Of a DNA stretch of 36,839 nt, positions 7,589 to 15,620 are shown one piece after another. A model generated the notes under the pieces. That model worked only from the letters and a program-made list of their open reading frames with translations, made no database searches and was not told where the DNA came from. This DNA comes from Muribaculaceae bacterium (GTDB taxonomy: Bacteria; Bacteroidota; Bacteroidia; Bacteroidales; Muribaculaceae). The DNA lies in NCBI GenBank assembly GCA_023667015.1, contig JAMPAX010000001.1:377000-413838 (forward strand). Direction: 5' to 3'. Positions within the stretch are counted from its first letter, which is position 1. Every line of letters starts with the position of its first letter. The position numbers and the translations under genes are program-made.

Positions 7589-7656
7589 AGTCGAGAGTCG
7601 AGAGTCGAGAGTCTAGAGTCGAGAGTCGAGAGTTTAGAGTTTAGAGTTGAGAGAGG
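7587..7656 (+). repeat. Ten 7-bp tandem repeats (AGAGTCG/AGAGTTT)
   Basis: The stretch reads as ten consecutive heptamers: AGAGTCG three times, AGAGTCT, AGAGTCG twice, AGAGTTT twice, AGAGTTG and AGAGAGG. It starts within the dnaX stop codon. Related pieces (GTTTAGAG, GGAGTCGAGAG) recur just downstream of the next gene at 9845-9874. This is a simple-sequence tract prone to length change, lying between dnaX and the next promoter. Confidence 0.9.
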
Positions 7657-7689
7657 ATTTTATTACATTTTTATTAAAAAACGATATTT

Positions 7690-7722
7690 TTTGTTTGAAA
7701 TCCAAAAAAATATATAATTTTG
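7690..7722 (+). promoter_or_regulatory. Promoter of the secreted multidomain protein gene
   Basis: TTTG at 7690-7693 and TAATTTTG at 7715-7722 are 21 bp apart. A second TTTG at 7694-7697 gives 17 bp. The transcript would start near 7729, leaving an unusually long leader before the ATG at 7902. Confidence 0.7.
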
Positions 7723-7728
7723 CAGATA

Positions 7729-7901
7729 TATAGTCGGAGTAAAAGTCCGATAACGGTCTTTGAGGATGTAAAATCTTGATAATAAGTGAAGGCCAAGCGC
7801 ACAGAACCGCGCCGACGAGAAGCAATAAAAAAAGCGACTCCAAGCGTACCCTACCAAGATAAAAAGAAACAACAATTAAACACTTTAAAAATTAAGCTTA
7901 A
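7729..7901 (+). promoter_or_regulatory. Long 5' leader, possibly structured
   Basis: About 170 nt lie between the predicted start and the ATG. A TCGGA/TCCGA hairpin (about 7734-7750) and a GCGC/GCGC pairing (about 7798-7813) are visible, followed by an A-rich unstructured run into the ATG. No known riboswitch was recognised. An ORF is unlikely here. Confidence 0.4.
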
Positions 7902-9839
7902 ATGAAAAAGTTTTTACTAACACTCGCGACTGTGGCCTTAGCCTCCGGCATAGCCATGGCCTCCGACGCCGTAGTCGAAGTAACCTTCGGCAGTAAAGGC
8001 AATGTCTCCGCTACAGGCAATAGTGCCTATAATGGAGGAGCAGCTACCTATAAAGGGAACGACGGTACTCCCATCGCAGGCAAGACCTGGACAGTCACTA
8101 ACTTCAACAACAACAACAATCAATGGGAAAACATGATCAAATGTGGTACCAAAAATGCTGCTGTTGTATCATCTGTTGCTACGGACTTTGCTATCCCTGA
8201 GGCTGTAGATGAAGTGGTTCTTGGAATCTCTAGTTTTAATGCGACCTCCGGTGTTAATTCAATCAAACTCTACACATCTGAAAATGGTGAACAATGGAAA
8301 GAAGTTGCTAATGCATCCCAGTCTGATCTTGTTAACAAGCAGATTACAATGACAATCCAGGCTCCTGCAGCTAACCTCTACTATAAGGTGGCGTTTGATT
8401 GTGCTCAGGTTAAAAGTAATGGTCTGGTATGTCTTACCGGTATCACTTACAAGGGACAGATGCTGGCCGGCGACAAGAAGTATGCTAATCTTACTTTCCC
8501 TGCTTCTTCCTACAATGCTACTGCCGGCGAGGCTTTTACCTCTCCCGTACTCTCCAACCCCAATAATCTCCCCGTGGTATGGTCAAGCTCCAACGCCAAT
8601 GCTGCTACTGTAGACGAGAATGGCAACGTGACTATCAAATTCGGTGGTGTCACTACTATTACTGCTGAGTCCGCAGAGTCCGACGAGTATTACGCAGGTA
8701 AGGCTTCCTACAAACTGACTGTCCTCGGTAAGGCTGTCAACATCAAGAAGCTCTACGAATATGCCCCCGCCAAGGGCGACAAGGCCATCGTCAACTTCCC
8801 TATGACTGTAGTTTATGTTAACGGCAATAGTGTATACGTTGTGGACAACGGTGGCAACTCCACTCTTATTTACCAATCAACATCCTATGAGCCCGGCGAC
8901 GTAATCCCCGCAGGTTGGACAGCTACATACAGCCCCTATAGTGGTCTCCCTGAGTTCACTATGAGCGAAACTCCTGCGCCTTCAACCACTACTATGGTTA
9001 CCATTCCCTCTGTAGCTTCTGTATCTAATGCTGACATTAACCGCGTGGTAGTTCTGAAGAACGTGACCTTCGCTAATGAGACACCCGCTTCAAAGACCAA
9101 CTTCGTAGGTACACTCGCCGACGGTAGCTCACTGCAGTTCCGCAACAACTTCACAATCGAAAGCGTAGCAGCCGGCAAGTACAACGTGAAGATAGCTGTA
9201 GCAATCTATGAGAATAACGGCACTTCTACTCTTCAAGCATATCCCATCGAATATACCCTCGTTCCCGACACATCCAAAGAACCCACAGAGCAGCCCAAGA
9301 TGATTACTGCCACCACTACTAATGGTACAGCAGTTTGGGGAAGACTGGAAGCTGTTCCGGAGGATGGCCTCGTAATAAAGCTCCATGGCAAGACAGGTGA
9401 AAAGGTATCTGCAGTTCTCGACATCCCCGCAGGCTTCACCAGTTGGTATCTCATTGGTGCCGGTGAAGGTTATGAAATCGGTGCTTTGGAAACTCGTTCT
9501 CTCGAAGACAAGGGTCAGTGGCTTAATATCTCAGATGTGGAATCTGTCTTTGGTAAGGGTTCTCTTGGCAATGTTATTTCTTACACTGTAGGTACTGAGA
9601 ATTCCAGTGATTACCTTATGGCTCTTCCCGCATGGAACGACAAAGTATTCTACGGCTATGACCCCAACTATTATGCAGTTGAAGTTTACGTAACAGTCGA
9701 CGAGACTGTAGGCGTTGACGCTATCGAAGCTGAGGCTGAGGCTGAATATTACACTCTCCAGGGCGTGAAGGTTCTCAACCCCGAAAACGGCATCTACGTG
9801 AAAGTTGTAAACGGTAAAGCAACCAAGGTAGTCCTCTAA
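7902..9839 (+). CDS. Secreted multidomain protein with Ig-like and C-terminal sorting-like domains
   Basis: A 645-residue exported protein. Residues 1-20 form a Sec signal peptide (MKKFLLTLATVALASGIAMA). A first beta-rich domain (about 25-185) is followed by a bacterial Ig-like BIG2-type domain (about 190-275, with PVVWSSSNANAATVDENG), an OB-like beta domain (about 278-455) and a further beta domain (about 460-600). The last 40 residues (YYTLQGVKVLNPENGIYVKVVNG) have the LQG.kV....GIYV pattern of Bacteroidota C-terminal tails related to type IX secretion sorting domains. It is probably a cell-surface or secreted protein. No catalytic motif was recognised, so an adhesive or binding role is only an inference. 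It is monocistronic, with its own promoter, long leader and strong terminator. Confidence 0.75.
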   Translation: MKKFLLTLATVALASGIAMASDAVVEVTFGSKGNVSATGNSAYNGGAATYKGNDGTPIAGKTWTVTNFNNNNNQWENMIKCGTKNAAVVSSVATDFAIPEAVDEVVLGISSFNATSGVNSIKLYTSENGEQWKEVANASQSDLVNKQITMTIQAPAANLYYKVAFDCAQVKSNGLVCLTGITYKGQMLAGDKKYANLTFPASSYNATAGEAFTSPVLSNPNNLPVVWSSSNANAATVDENGNVTIKFGGVTTITAESAESDEYYAGKASYKLTVLGKAVNIKKLYEYAPAKGDKAIVNFPMTVVYVNGNSVYVVDNGGNSTLIYQSTSYEPGDVIPAGWTATYSPYSGLPEFTMSETPAPSTTTMVTIPSVASVSNADINRVVVLKNVTFANETPASKTNFVGTLADGSSLQFRNNFTIESVAAGKYNVKIAVAIYENNGTSTLQAYPIEYTLVPDTSKEPTEQPKMITATTTNGTAVWGRLEAVPEDGLVIKLHGKTGEKVSAVLDIPAGFTSWYLIGAGEGYEIGALETRSLEDKGQWLNISDVESVFGKGSLGNVISYTVGTENSSDYLMALPAWNDKVFYGYDPNYYAVEVYVTVDETVGVDAIEAEAEAEYYTLQGVKVLNPENGIYVKVVNGKATKVVL

Positions 9840-9862
9840 TGAAAGTTTAGAGATTAGCGTTG

Positions 9863-9880
9863 GGAGTCGAGAGAGACTCC
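9863..9880 (+). repeat. Small hairpin with echo of the heptamer repeat
   Basis: GGAGTC (9863-9868) pairs with GACTCC (9875-9880) around a 6-nt loop. The flanking sequence repeats pieces of the 7-bp repeat found before the same gene at 7587-7656. Confidence 0.4.
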
Positions 9881-9902
9881 GACGTTTGCTCATCCGATAA
9901 CG

Positions 9903-9936
9903 AGCTCCCGGAAGTCTGACTTCCGGGAGCTTTAAT
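9903..9936 (+). terminator. Strong terminator hairpin
   Basis: AGCTCCCGGAAGT (9903-9915) and its exact complement (9919-9931) form a 13-bp perfect stem with a CTG loop, followed by a short TTTAATTT tract. It terminates the secreted-protein gene. Confidence 0.9.
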
Positions 9937-9943
9937 TTCTTAT

Positions 9944-10023
9944 GGGGCTGAGGGTTGCAAACCCGCATCGACTAAGGAGCATCGACTAAGGAGCATTATC
10001 TTTCAGCGGGGCTGTAGGTTGCA
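9944..10023. repeat. Direct repeats at the 3' end of the RAYT gene
   Basis: GGGGCTGNNGGTTGCA occurs at 9944-9959 and 10008-10023, offset by 64 bp. The second copy lies within the last codons of the transposase gene. The first copy sits in a small GGGTT/AACCC hairpin (9952-9964). Between them ATCGACTAAGGAGC is tandemly doubled (9967-9980 and 9981-9994). This resembles repeated ends left by transposase activity. Confidence 0.65.
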
Positions 10024-11040
10024 GAATTGTAAAATTTCTTTTTTGTGGAGGGAATATTCTCCTTTGGAGAGCCGGCAGATTAGCTTGGCAGTATCGTTCA
10101 TGCGCATGCAGGCTTCGCGGGAGATTTCTGTATGGCGCGAATTGAACTCTGTGGGAGCTACGAAGAGGATACTTCCTCGGCTGCACGCATCTATGAAGCG
10201 CTTTTCCGGCTTCCATCTCTGGGGGAAGCCATTGTTGCGGATGATGATAAGTTTGCCATCATTGGCAAGAGCTTCGTTTAGGAATTCCTTCTCATTTTTA
10301 TGGATGAAAGGAGATACGAGGACACCTCCGTTTCGGATTGTCTCATGCCATATGCCGGCATTGGCTTTGAGCTCCATGGGGGAGAAATTACGGCTGAAGC
10401 GAACTGCTTGCCGGTTGGGATGTTCGAGCAGGAGGAGATTTCCGAAGAGGGCTAAAGACATGTCGGCAGTTTGAAGTATTATACGACTGCGAAAATATTG
10501 GGGGAAAGATTGGCGGAGGTATAATCGACGGGGATTGTCGCGGATGTAGTTGAAGAGTACTTGCAGCCGGTTCCGCTTGGAAAGGATTCGATCGTTGTAT
10601 CCTTCATAGAAGATATGTCCTTGGAAAGAGAAATCGAAATCCTTGGCGAGGATTTCTTGGTAGCGGGCATTGCAGGATTGTTTGAAAATGCGGATTAGAT
10701 CGCCAAGATGATAATTTGGGGGAGATTGGATATGGAGGAGCAGATGGATATGATCCGGCATGATTTTATATTGGAGAATGCGGAGCTCCTGAAAAGAGCG
10801 GGGTAGATCTTTGAGAACGCGGCTAATGAGATATCCGAGTCTTGTTGGCTGAGAGATTGCTTGAGCTTTACCATTAATGGTCCGGCCCTTGATGAATGCC
10901 AGGGGAGGGATTCCCGGGATTGCAGAAATTGAGATCATATAGATGGAAGGGGAGTGATAGTCATGCCAAGGTGCTCGCCTAAGGAAACGGCTTGGAGGCT
11001 CTTGGAGTGCTCTTGAATATCGCGGAATATCGGGAATCAT
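10003..11040 (-). CDS. RAYT-type (Y1/HUH) transposase with extra C-terminal Rossmann-like domain
   Basis: A 345-residue protein from the ATG at 11040; a longer reading would need a TTG start. Residues about 20-190 match the REP-associated tyrosine transposase group: RRAPWHDYHSPSIYMIS near the N-terminus, the HUH motif in KIMPDHIHLLL (His 97 and 99), and VLFNYIRDNP (161-170) near the tyrosine region. RAYTs act on single-stranded REP hairpins and are usually domesticated rather than freely mobile. Residues about 225-320 add a domain with VLVSPFI (240-246), KLIIIRNNGF (263-272) and R..D.C..G..LFVAP. Its strand and loop pattern looks DprA/SLOG-like to me. The gene sits beside a REP-like inverted repeat array, which supports the RAYT call. 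The fusion is the odd feature. Which tyrosine is catalytic was not determined. Confidence 0.8.
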   Translation of the reverse strand: MIPDIPRYSRALQEPPSRFLRRAPWHDYHSPSIYMISISAIPGIPPLAFIKGRTINGKAQAISQPTRLGYLISRVLKDLPRSFQELRILQYKIMPDHIHLLLHIQSPPNYHLGDLIRIFKQSCNARYQEILAKDFDFSFQGHIFYEGYNDRILSKRNRLQVLFNYIRDNPRRLYLRQSFPQYFRSRIILQTADMSLALFGNLLLLEHPNRQAVRFSRNFSPMELKANAGIWHETIRNGGVLVSPFIHKNEKEFLNEALANDGKLIIIRNNGFPQRWKPEKRFIDACSRGSILFVAPTEFNSRHTEISREACMRMNDTAKLICRLSKGEYSLHKKEILQFCNLQPR

Positions 11041-11079
11041 ATCTATGATAGGAATTATTAGATTAGTATATATGGGCGG

Positions 11080-11348
11080 GCAAGCCCGCAAACAGAACAA
11101 AACGCAAGCAATTAATTTCTTTTGAGATCTTTTGGCTCCGGAATTTTTTGGCTCCGGAATTTTTTAGCTCCGGGGTCTTTTGCTCCGGGGTCTTTTGCTC
11201 CGGGATCTTTTGCTCCGGGATCTTTTGCTCCGGGATCTTTTGCTCCGGGGTCTTTTGCTCTTGCTTTTTGCCGGCTTTTGTTTTTTTTTGATTTTATGGC
11301 TTAGGGAAATAATTCATTGCTTGCGTTTTGTTTTGTTTGAGGGCTTGC
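11080..11348. repeat. 38-nt REP-like inverted repeats flanking a tandem array (BIME-like)
   Basis: The segment 11080-11117 is complementary to 11311-11348 at 35 of 38 positions. Each arm holds an internal short palindrome near its outer end: GCGGGC/GCCCGC at 11076-11089 and an imperfect GAGGGC/GCGCTC at 11340-11352. The arms enclose 193 bp filled mostly by 15-bp tandem repeats. The unit starts 40 bp upstream of the RAYT ATG, as expected for REP elements processed by a nearby RAYT. Confidence 0.8.
11135..11265. repeat. 15-16-bp tandem repeats (GCTCCGGGATCTTTT)
   Basis: The unit begins with GCTCCGG at 11135, 11151, 11167, 11182, 11197, 11212, 11227 and 11242, with a broken copy at 11257. The period is 16 bp for the first units and 15 bp afterwards. 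Copies differ mainly at GGATC versus GGGTC. It would translate as a pentapeptide repeat in one frame, but no gene is credible here. It is a likely variable-number locus. Confidence 0.9.
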
Positions 11349-11428
11349 GCTCTCTTAGCTGTCTCTCTTCTATCTTTCTTTCTTCTATCTTTCTCTCTTC
11401 TGTCCTTCTCTGTTCTGGCTTGCGGGGA
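11349..11428. repeat. Pyrimidine-rich low-complexity tract
   Basis: About 65 nt made almost only of C and T on the plus strand (TCTTCTATCTTTCT is doubled) between the right REP-like arm and the stop of the gldH-like gene. No gene or clear terminator was seen. Confidence 0.6.
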
Positions 11429-11914
11429 TTAATGCGGGCGGGGGAGGGAGATGCCGGCGGCTTGGATGCCGCGGGCGGGAGATAGGGGGGTGATGGTCAT
11501 ACGCCAGCCGTTTTGGATGGATGTGGGGGGGAGGGTGTCGTAGATTTCGTAGACGCTGTGGGAGCCTTGGCCGGTGGGTCTGCCGGAGGCGTCGAAGAGG
11601 CGTAGAGGGATAGTATCGCGGCGAATCTCGCCATCGAAGTTTTCTTGTAGAACTTCTACGGGGAACTCAGCAGTGGGACTGAGTCGGGAATATCGCAGGA
11701 TAAGAATCGGGCGCAGGAGAGAATTCCCTCGAGCTTGTAGCGTAGCGGAGTCGGGTATGAATTCCAGAGCCTCGCCGCTTTGCCAGAGCTCCGGGTCGAG
11801 AGATTGAAAAAGGAAGGCATTATCGCCCCCCTTATTATTTGTACATGAAGCTAAGCTGATAGAGGCAGCAGCAATGATTGAAAAGACGCCGGTGCGGGTG
11901 TGAAGAAGACTCAT
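11429..11914 (-). CDS. gldH: GldH-like gliding motility lipoprotein
   Basis: A 161-residue lipoprotein with signal peptide and lipobox LASC (Cys24). Downstream it has the GldH layout: LDPELWQSGEALEF, LILRYSR, RRDTIPLRLFD and GRPTGQGSHSVYEIYDT, ending near RGIQAAGISL. GldH is an outer-membrane-directed lipoprotein of the gliding/type IX machinery in Flavobacteria; non-gliding Bacteroidales keep homologues. It begins 20 bp after the ricT stop and is the last gene of the division/RNA decay operon. The assignment rests on motif order by eye. Confidence 0.7.
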   Translation of the reverse strand: MSLLHTRTGVFSIIAAASISLASCTNNKGGDNAFLFQSLDPELWQSGEALEFIPDSATLQARGNSLLRPILILRYSRLSPTAEFPVEVLQENFDGEIRRDTIPLRLFDASGRPTGQGSHSVYEIYDTLPPTSIQNGWRMTITPLSPARGIQAAGISLPRPH

Positions 11915-11934
11915 AATAGACTTTCTAATCTTTG

Positions 11935-13257
11935 TTAGCTTTGCTTGCCGGGCTTATCGCCGGAAGGATTAGGCTTTGGAGCCTTCTTCTTGTCGCCGAC
12001 CGGATGGGCTCCCTTGGGATTGCGATTGGGGCGCTGACGATTCTTTTTTTTCGGGTCTTTTGAATTTTGAGCATTTGAAGAATCGCGACCATCCTTCTGC
12101 AATGTCTTTTCATCCTTCTGCGTAGGCTTCCCATCCTTTTTGCTATCCTTTGGGGATTGGTTGTCATCCTTGGCAGACTTGCCATCTCTACCTGAGATTT
12201 TATTCCCCTTGCGGCGTTTCTTCTTCTTGGCCTTGTCGAAGCGAGTCAGAGAATCTTGGTCTGTCAGGTCGATATACTCGCGCTTCTCAGGCTCAGAGTC
12301 GGAGAGATCTTGCAGGGTATCGGGCTTTTCTCCATTCTTATTCATCTCGATAATCTCGAAAGCTCGTTCGGCAGAGATTGTAACGAGATTAGCCGGTATA
12401 CTCTTGTCGGTGGAGTAGGTGATAGTCTGCTCGAGGATATCAGGTTTGAAATAGAAATAAGTAGCGTCGAGGGTCTCGAGGTTGATATCCTTCGGGGGGA
12501 GCTTACGGGCGGCTTCAGCGTAGACATCAGTCTCAAAGTTCAGGCAGCACTTAAGCTTGGCACACTGTCCGGCGAGCTTCTGAGGATTCATAGAGAGGTC
12601 TTGCAGGCGAGCGGCGCCGGTGCCAACGCTGACAAACTTATTCATCCAGGAGGAGCAGCATAGAGGGCGACCGCAGGGGCCGATACCTCCGATTCTTCCG
12701 GCCTCTTGTCTCGCCCCAATCTGGCGCATTTCGATGCGCACCTTGAAAGCATCGGCGAGGATGCGTATAAGCTTGCGGAAGTCCACGCGCTCATCGGCGA
12801 TATAATAGAAGATAGCCTTGCCGCCGTCACCCTGGTATTCAACATCACCGATTTTCATGTCGAGACCGAGCTCAGCAGCAATCTGGCGGGAGCGAATCAT
12901 AGTCTCGTGCTCGCGGCTCTTGGCCTCCTCGAATTTCTCGATATCAGCGGGACGGGCAATACGAAACACCTTCTTCAGCTCTGAGTCGGGATCCACGCCG
13001 GCCTTTCTCATCTGTATTTCCACGAGTGGACCCGTCAGGAGCACACGTCCTATATCATGACCGGGGTTGGCCTCCACGGCTACGATGTCACCGGCTGTGA
13101 GGTCCAGGTCGGCGGGGCGCTGGTAAAAGCCATTGCGGGTATTCTTAAACTGAACCTGCACGATATGGCGGTCAGCCCCCGCGTATATCGGATCGGAGAG
13201 CCAGTTGGTGGCATATAGCTTGCCTCGGATGCCCCCCTTGTCGAATGCATCGTTCAT
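11935..13257 (-). CDS. ricT: PSP1-domain protein RicT (YaaT)
   Basis: A 440-residue protein. Residues about 1-250 contain the PSP1/RicT region, with Cys195, Cys200-201, Cys232 and Cys237-238 in PCGRPLCCSSW and QCAKLKCCLNFE, the cysteine set linked to Fe-S binding in Bacillus RicT. RicT is part of the Y-complex, which adjusts RNase Y activity in Bacillus. The last roughly 100 residues are a low-complexity Lys/Asp/Gly-rich tail that looks disordered and could bind RNA. It lies 24 bp downstream of rny, its known functional partner in Firmicutes, so the context supports a role in mRNA decay. No RicA or RicF gene is nearby. A PSP1 protein has also been linked to DNA polymerase III gene clusters in Bacteroidota. 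Confidence 0.85.
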   Translation of the reverse strand: MNDAFDKGGIRGKLYATNWLSDPIYAGADRHIVQVQFKNTRNGFYQRPADLDLTAGDIVAVEANPGHDIGRVLLTGPLVEIQMRKAGVDPDSELKKVFRIARPADIEKFEEAKSREHETMIRSRQIAAELGLDMKIGDVEYQGDGGKAIFYYIADERVDFRKLIRILADAFKVRIEMRQIGARQEAGRIGGIGPCGRPLCCSSWMNKFVSVGTGAARLQDLSMNPQKLAGQCAKLKCCLNFETDVYAEAARKLPPKDINLETLDATYFYFKPDILEQTITYSTDKSIPANLVTISAERAFEIIEMNKNGEKPDTLQDLSDSEPEKREYIDLTDQDSLTRFDKAKKKKRRKGNKISGRDGKSAKDDNQSPKDSKKDGKPTQKDEKTLQKDGRDSSNAQNSKDPKKKNRQRPNRNPKGAHPVGDKKKAPKPNPSGDKPGKQS

Positions 13258-13281
13258 AATGAAATGGGCATAAGGGAGGGA

Positions 13282-14826
13282 TTACTTTGCGAAAGCTACG
13301 GCGCGAGTTTCGCGGATAACGGTTATCTTCACCTGTCCGGGATATGTCATTTCATCCTGGATTTTCTTGGCTATTTCTGCAGAGAGCTTTTCTGTCTCCT
13401 CATCGGAAATCTTCTCAGCACCAACAATCACGCGGAGTTCACGGCCGGCCTGTATGGCGTAAGTCTTAAGCACACCGGGGTAGGAGAGCGCGAGCTGCTC
13501 GAGGTCGTTGAGGCGCTTGATGTAAGCCTCTACGATTTCGCGGCGCGCACCCGGGCGCGCACCGGAGATAGCATCGCAGACCTGCACGATAGGAGCGAGC
13601 AGAGAAGTCTGCTCCACCTCGTCGTGGTGAGCACCGATAGCATTGCAGATATCCGGTTTCTCCTTAAACTTCTCAGCGAGTTTCATGCCGAGCAGAGCGT
13701 GGGGGAGTTCCGGCTCATCATCGGGCACCTTGCCGATATCGTGGAGTAGGCCTGCACGACGAGCCTTCTTAGGATTCAGACCCAGTTCGCTTGCCATTAC
13801 GGCACAGAGGTTGGCCGTTTCGCGAGAGTGTTGCAGAAGATTCTGGCCGTAGGAAGAACGATACTTCATCTTGCCTACCATGCGGATAAGCTCCGGGTGG
13901 AGACCGTGGATACCCAAGTCGATAGCCGTGCGCTTACCGGTCTCGATGATTTCCTCCTCCACTTGCTTGCGAACCTTAGCAACTACCTCCTCGATGCGTG
14001 CCGGATGGATACGACCATCGACAACGAGTTGATGGAGAGCGAGGCGAGCGATTTCGCGGCGTACGGGGTCGAAGCCGGAGAGGACGATGGCCTCAGGAGT
14101 ATCATCAACGATGATTTCAATGCCCGTGGCAGCCTCAAGAGCGCGGATATTTCGACCCTCACGACCGATGATGCGCCCCTTAATCTCATCGTTGTCAATA
14201 TGGAAGACAGTGACCGAATTCTCTACGGCGGTTTCCGTAGCTACACGCTGGATACTCTGGATAACGATGCGCTTAGCCTCCTTAGTAGCAGTCATACGGG
14301 CATCGTCCATGATGTCGTTGATATATCCGGCGGCGGCAGTTTTAGCCTCATCCTTCAGGGACTCCACGAGCTTCTCCTTAGCCTCCTCAGCGCTGAGGCC
14401 GGAGATACGTTCGAGCTCCGTTTGAGCCTCGCGCATCATGTGTTCAAGTTGAGAGGAGCGGCTTTCGAGCACCTGCTCGCGATTATCGAGATTATTCTTG
14501 AGGGCATCGAGGTCCTTCTTCTTGCGGTTGAGGTCGCCTTGCTGCTGGTTGACTTGAATTTCGCGTTGCTTAGCGCGAGCCTCCTGATTTTGAGCCTTCT
14601 GAATGCGTTGATTAGCATTTCTTTCAGCTTCAGAGATAATCTTCATCTCCTCCTCCTTAGCGGAGAGGATTTTCTTCTCCTTGATGACGTCGGCCTCGCG
14701 ATTAGCCTCCTCAACTATGAGCTTAGCCTGGCTATTGGCAGAATTTTTGCTCAGATAATTAGCCACGACGAAACCTATTGCCGCCGCGATGAGTGCTATG
14801 ATTATGTAAATCAAGAATGGTATCAT
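13282..14826 (-). CDS. rny: Ribonuclease Y
   Basis: A 514-residue endoribonuclease that starts mRNA decay at the membrane. It has an N-terminal transmembrane helix (residues about 3-24), a long coiled coil (about 25-180), a KH RNA-binding domain with [17 protein letters not shown], and an HD domain with the metal motif LLHDIGKV. The length and order are normal. It lies 151 bp downstream of zapA and 24 bp upstream of ricT on the minus strand, within one apparent operon. That 151-bp gap holds no clear promoter; it contains a C/T-rich tract and weak hairpins only. Confidence 0.96.
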   Translation of the reverse strand: MIPFLIYIIIALIAAAIGFVVANYLSKNSANSQAKLIVEEANREADVIKEKKILSAKEEEMKIISEAERNANQRIQKAQNQEARAKQREIQVNQQQGDLNRKKKDLDALKNNLDNREQVLESRSSQLEHMMREAQTELERISGLSAEEAKEKLVESLKDEAKTAAAGYINDIMDDARMTATKEAKRIVIQSIQRVATETAVENSVTVFHIDNDEIKGRIIGREGRNIRALEAATGIEIIVDDTPEAIVLSGFDPVRREIARLALHQLVVDGRIHPARIEEVVAKVRKQVEEEIIETGKRTAIDLGIHGLHPELIRMVGKMKYRSSYGQNLLQHSRETANLCAVMASELGLNPKKARRAGLLHDIGKVPDDEPELPHALLGMKLAEKFKEKPDICNAIGAHHDEVEQTSLLAPIVQVCDAISGARPGARREIVEAYIKRLNDLEQLALSYPGVLKTYAIQAGRELRVIVGAEKISDEETEKLSAEIAKKIQDEMTYPGQVKITVIRETRAVAFAK

Positions 14827-14977
14827 ATTAAAGTGTATGAGAATTGAATATAATATATAGATTTAAAGGGTTTTTGCGATATATGGGCAGAGGTATGGAT
14901 ACAACGAAGCCTCGGAATCCGGTGTTGGCTCCGAAAGCGAAGGAAAGAAAAGGAAAAGCAAAGGGAATCAGAAGCAA

Positions 14978-15289
14978 TTATGAGACATCGGCCGGAGAAT
15001 CAACCTCCCGAAGGAAAGAATCTATCAGCCTGTTGGCCTCCGCGGCAGTGCGTCGGGCATCCTCATGGCGCCTTGTAAGCTGTTCATAGAAAGAGGCATA
15101 CTGATATGCCATCATTGCTAAGAGTTCTTTTTCCGACTTCTTAGGGAAGTCGCGACGCCAAGTTTTGTAGAGCTCACCTACGTTATGCTCAGTTTTCCTC
15201 ACAGCGTTTTGCATTGAGGCGGGCACGGTGAGCAAAATTCTCTCACCGGCTATATTGATTTCCATTTTAACGTTTTCCGGGTCGTTCAT
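14978..15289 (-). CDS. zapA: Cell division protein ZapA
   Basis: A 103-residue protein with the ZapA pattern: an N-terminal beta region (VKMEINIAGERILLTVPA), then a long helix with LYKTWRRDFPKKSEKELLAMMAYQYA and a coiled-coil C-terminus. ZapA bundles FtsZ protofilaments at the septum. It starts 5 bp after the stop of the coiled-coil gene upstream, so the two are cotranscribed and probably translated together. The pairing with a small coiled-coil protein recalls ZapA/ZapB. Confidence 0.85.
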   Translation of the reverse strand: MNDPENVKMEINIAGERILLTVPASMQNAVRKTEHNVGELYKTWRRDFPKKSEKELLAMMAYQYASFYEQLTRRHEDARRTAAEANRLIDSFLREVDSPADVS

Positions 15290-15294
15290 CGCGA

Positions 15295-15600
15295 TCAGAG
15301 GGCCGGGTCGTCTTCGAGACGTTCGATAGACGCATCCAGGCGCCGGATGAGGCCGGCGATATGCCGTCGGGTGTCGGCCAGTGCTTGGGGATTGTCGGCC
15401 AAGCGACGAGCCACAACCAGAAATTCATTGTCGGAGCGGAGGCGGTCGGCCTCTTCACGAGCTACCCGCAGGTCTTCCCGAAGATTGAGATTTTCGGTGC
15501 GAGACTCCTGCAACAGCGCTTCAAGATGATGCTGCCGTTGTCCCATGGTCTCTATCTTCGTCAGCAATTCATCAAGGAGATCTTGCAAGGGAACTTCCAT
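15295..15600 (-). CDS. Small coiled-coil protein (ZapB-like position)
   Basis: A 101-residue protein from the ATG at 15600. A longer GTG reading (15648) is ruled out because a canonical promoter lies inside it. It is almost wholly heptad-like and charged (LLTKIETMGQRQHHLEALLQ onwards), so it forms a coiled coil with no membrane segment. Its place directly upstream of zapA suggests a division role, perhaps as a ZapA partner. This is inferred from context; I cannot name the family. Confidence 0.7.
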   Translation of the reverse strand: MEVPLQDLLDELLTKIETMGQRQHHLEALLQESRTENLNLREDLRVAREEADRLRSDNEFLVVARRLADNPQALADTRRHIAGLIRRLDASIERLEDDPAL

Positions 15601-15620
15601 ATCGTCTGCCAATATTTTTA

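Noticed and set aside
10003..11100. TTG start for the RAYT gene at 11100
   Set aside because: It would read through the REP-like palindrome at 11076-11089; the ATG at 11040 gives the usual RAYT N-terminus.
11135..11265. CRISPR array
   Set aside because: The units are directly adjacent 15-16-bp repeats without unique spacers and no cas genes are present.
11122..11304. 60-codon ORF with APGSF pentapeptide repeats
   Set aside because: It comes entirely from the 15-bp tandem array (a multiple of three); no promoter, signal peptide or family, and the first units with 16-bp period would shift frame.
13828..14847. 339-codon plus-strand ORF antisense to rny
   Set aside because: It is a shadow of the coiled-coil and KH region of RNase Y; low-complexity leucine-rich translation and no promoter.
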